Source of the DNA: Methylococcales bacterium
GTDB taxonomy: Bacteria > Pseudomonadota > Gammaproteobacteria > Methylococcales > Methylomonadaceae
Direction: 5' to 3'
Assembly: GCA_023144875.1 (NCBI GenBank)
Contig: JAGLEW010000095.1
Location: forward strand, 1 to 15,080
DNA: 15,080 bases
A model generated the notes under the pieces. The model searched no databases. It was not told the origin of the DNA and saw only the letters and a list, made by a program, of their open reading frames with translations. Shown here one piece after another: positions 14,335 through 15,080 of this stretch. The first letter of the stretch is position 1. Every line of letters starts with the position of its first letter. The position numbers and the translations under genes were made by a program.

Positions 14335-14627
14335 GCGAGCCGAAAAAACCTATTTCAATTATGATCTTAGGCAAAGAATATAACATAGCTTGCACCGATG
14401 AAGAACAAGAAATATTGGTCTTTTCAGCGAATAAGCTGGATAAGGAAATGCGAATCCTACGCGATTCTGGAAAAATTAACGGTGGCGAACGAACGGCTGT
14501 TATGGTGTCGTTAAATATTATGCATGAGCATGAGCAATTAAAAGCGAAACGAGCAACCCCTGAGCAAGAATTTTCAAGTCATTTAAGTAATTTGAGTTAC
14601 AAGATAGAAAAGGTTTTAGAAAGTTAG
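14331..14627 (+). CDS. zapA: Cell division protein ZapA
   Basis: ZapA binds FtsZ and cross-links protofilaments in the Z ring. The 98-residue protein has the N-terminal globular part with ISIMILGKEYNIAC (8-21) and TDEEQEILVFSANKLDKEM (22-40), then SGKINGGERTAVMVSLNIMHE (46-66), the signature helix of the family, and a C-terminal coiled coil to residue 98. It overlaps the TIGR02449 gene by four bases. The 6S RNA starts about 20 nt after its stop, the same zapA-ssrS order as in E. coli. Confidence 0.95.
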   Translation: MSEPKKPISIMILGKEYNIACTDEEQEILVFSANKLDKEMRILRDSGKINGGERTAVMVSLNIMHEHEQLKAKRATPEQEFSSHLSNLSYKIEKVLES

Positions 14628-14642
14628 AAAACACGTTAGAAT
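14615..14642 (+). promoter_or_regulatory. Possible promoter for 6S RNA
   Basis: TTTAGA (14615-14620) and TAGAAT (14637-14642) are spaced 16 nt apart and each match the sigma70 consensus moderately. They predict a start near 14649, which is where the 5' strand of the 6S closing stem begins. The -35 lies inside the end of zapA. Confidence 0.4.
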
Positions 14643-14648
14643 AGTTTT

Positions 14649-14830
14649 ATCTCCTATCGCGTTCGAGGTGTGTTGGGTGTTTCCTGAACCTGTATAACTC
14701 TCGGAGTCTGACTTTGCTAATGGTGCGCAGACCCTATATTTTATAGGGGAGCCTGATTTAACAAATGAAGTTTCCACTTGAACCGCTGGTTCAAGGACGA
14801 AGATACATACGGCGCGTATGGGAGGTTCTT
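14649..14830 (+). ncRNA. ssrS: 6S RNA
   Basis: 6S RNA mimics an open promoter and sequesters sigma70 RNA polymerase, mainly in stationary phase. Evidence: the location directly after zapA; a closing stem in which CTCCTATCGCG (14651-14661) pairs with CGCGTATGGGAG (about 14813-14824), with small mismatches; TTCGAGGTGTGTTGG (14662-14676) and TCCTGAACC in the 5' half; the hairpin CCCTATA-TTTT-TATAGGG type near 14732-14748; and CTTGAACCGCTGGTTCAAGG (14778-14797), an 8-bp hairpin that matches the equivalent E. coli element. The size, about 180 nt, is normal. Ends are approximate. The usual downstream partner ygfA is missing; rnpB lies there in the opposite direction. Confidence 0.85.
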
Positions 14831-14875
14831 AATATTTAGCAAGGCAGTTAGCGGCTAAAGAAGAGACCGTTGAAA

Positions 14876-15080
14876 GAAGGAGTCGGCCTGTAAGCCGGGT
14901 TTTGTGGACAGCAGCCATTCATCTAGGCGATAAGTCACCCTATCGCTCAAGCAATCTACCCAGAAACGGTACGGGTCGCACCCATGTTTCTCTATTTGAT
15001 CTTGCTTCAAGTGGGGTTTGCCTTGCCACGCCTGTTACCAGTTGTGCGGTGCGCTCTTACCGCACCTTCTCACCCTTACC
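14876..15080 (-). ncRNA. rnpB: RNase P RNA (type A), 3' portion; 5' part beyond the window
   Basis: The catalytic RNA of RNase P, which trims tRNA 5' ends. Read on the minus strand, the sequence follows E. coli rnpB closely: GGTGCGGTAAGAGCGCACCG near the right edge, then CTGGTAACAGGCGTGGCAAG, GCAAACCCCACTTG, GGGTAGATTGCTTGAG, the conserved CCTAGATGAATGGCTG, and the 3' end ACCCGGCTTACAGGCCGACTCC. About 205 of a usual 350-400 nt are present; the 5' half, including one strand of P4, lies past 15080. The 3' end is placed near 14876 by comparison with E. coli. No strong T-tract terminator follows it. It converges with the 6S RNA gene, leaving about 45 nt between. Confidence 0.93.

Noticed and set aside
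14831..14875. Terminator shared by 6S RNA and rnpB
   Set aside because: Only a short TTAG-CGG-CTAA palindrome is visible, without a T tract on either strand.

Overview
This window reads as chromosomal backbone of a low-GC (about 40 % by eye) gammaproteobacterium. The evidence is the block ygfB-pepP-ubiH, the pair TIGR02449-zapA followed by 6S RNA, a type A RNase P RNA close in sequence to that of Escherichia coli, a YajR-type transporter, and HisZ next to PurA. HisZ implies a short-form HisG elsewhere in the genome. The order Methylococcales (methanotrophs) or Thiotrichales would fit, but that is inference. I see no CRISPR array, insertion sequence, tRNA or phage gene.

Layout. 28-3234 (+): hisZ, purA and a lipoprotein gene resembling TssJ, tightly packed and probably one transcript. 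3238-5590 (-): sdhC, sdhD, a small Trypco1-type protein and carA, all in one direction, with a divergent promoter region at about 5591-5665. 5666-7422 (+): mobB and moeA, overlapping by four bases (molybdenum cofactor). 7495-9002 (+): an ASCH-domain protein, a small unknown protein, and a Nudix hydrolase fused to a ThiE-like domain. 9003-9438: an intergenic zone with hairpins and a short, untracked 58-codon ORF on the minus strand that could be a small exported protein. 9439-13942 (-): ygfB, pepP, ubiH, yajR (ubiquinone synthesis, Pro-aminopeptidase, MFS transporter). 14107-14627 (+): TIGR02449 and zapA (cell division), then 6S RNA (+) converging with the 3' part of rnpB (-), which runs off the right edge.

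Most genes are housekeeping. Points worth a second look: a TssJ-like lipoprotein with no type VI secretion genes around it; a Trypco1 protein with no protease partner, sitting between sdhD and carA; sdhCD without sdhAB and carA without carB; a ThiE-like domain lacking expected catalytic motifs; the small predicted exported ORF; and several hairpins or inverted repeats. I did not find a clearly new multi-gene system. The strongest leads are the two orphan components (Trypco1 and TssJ-like).
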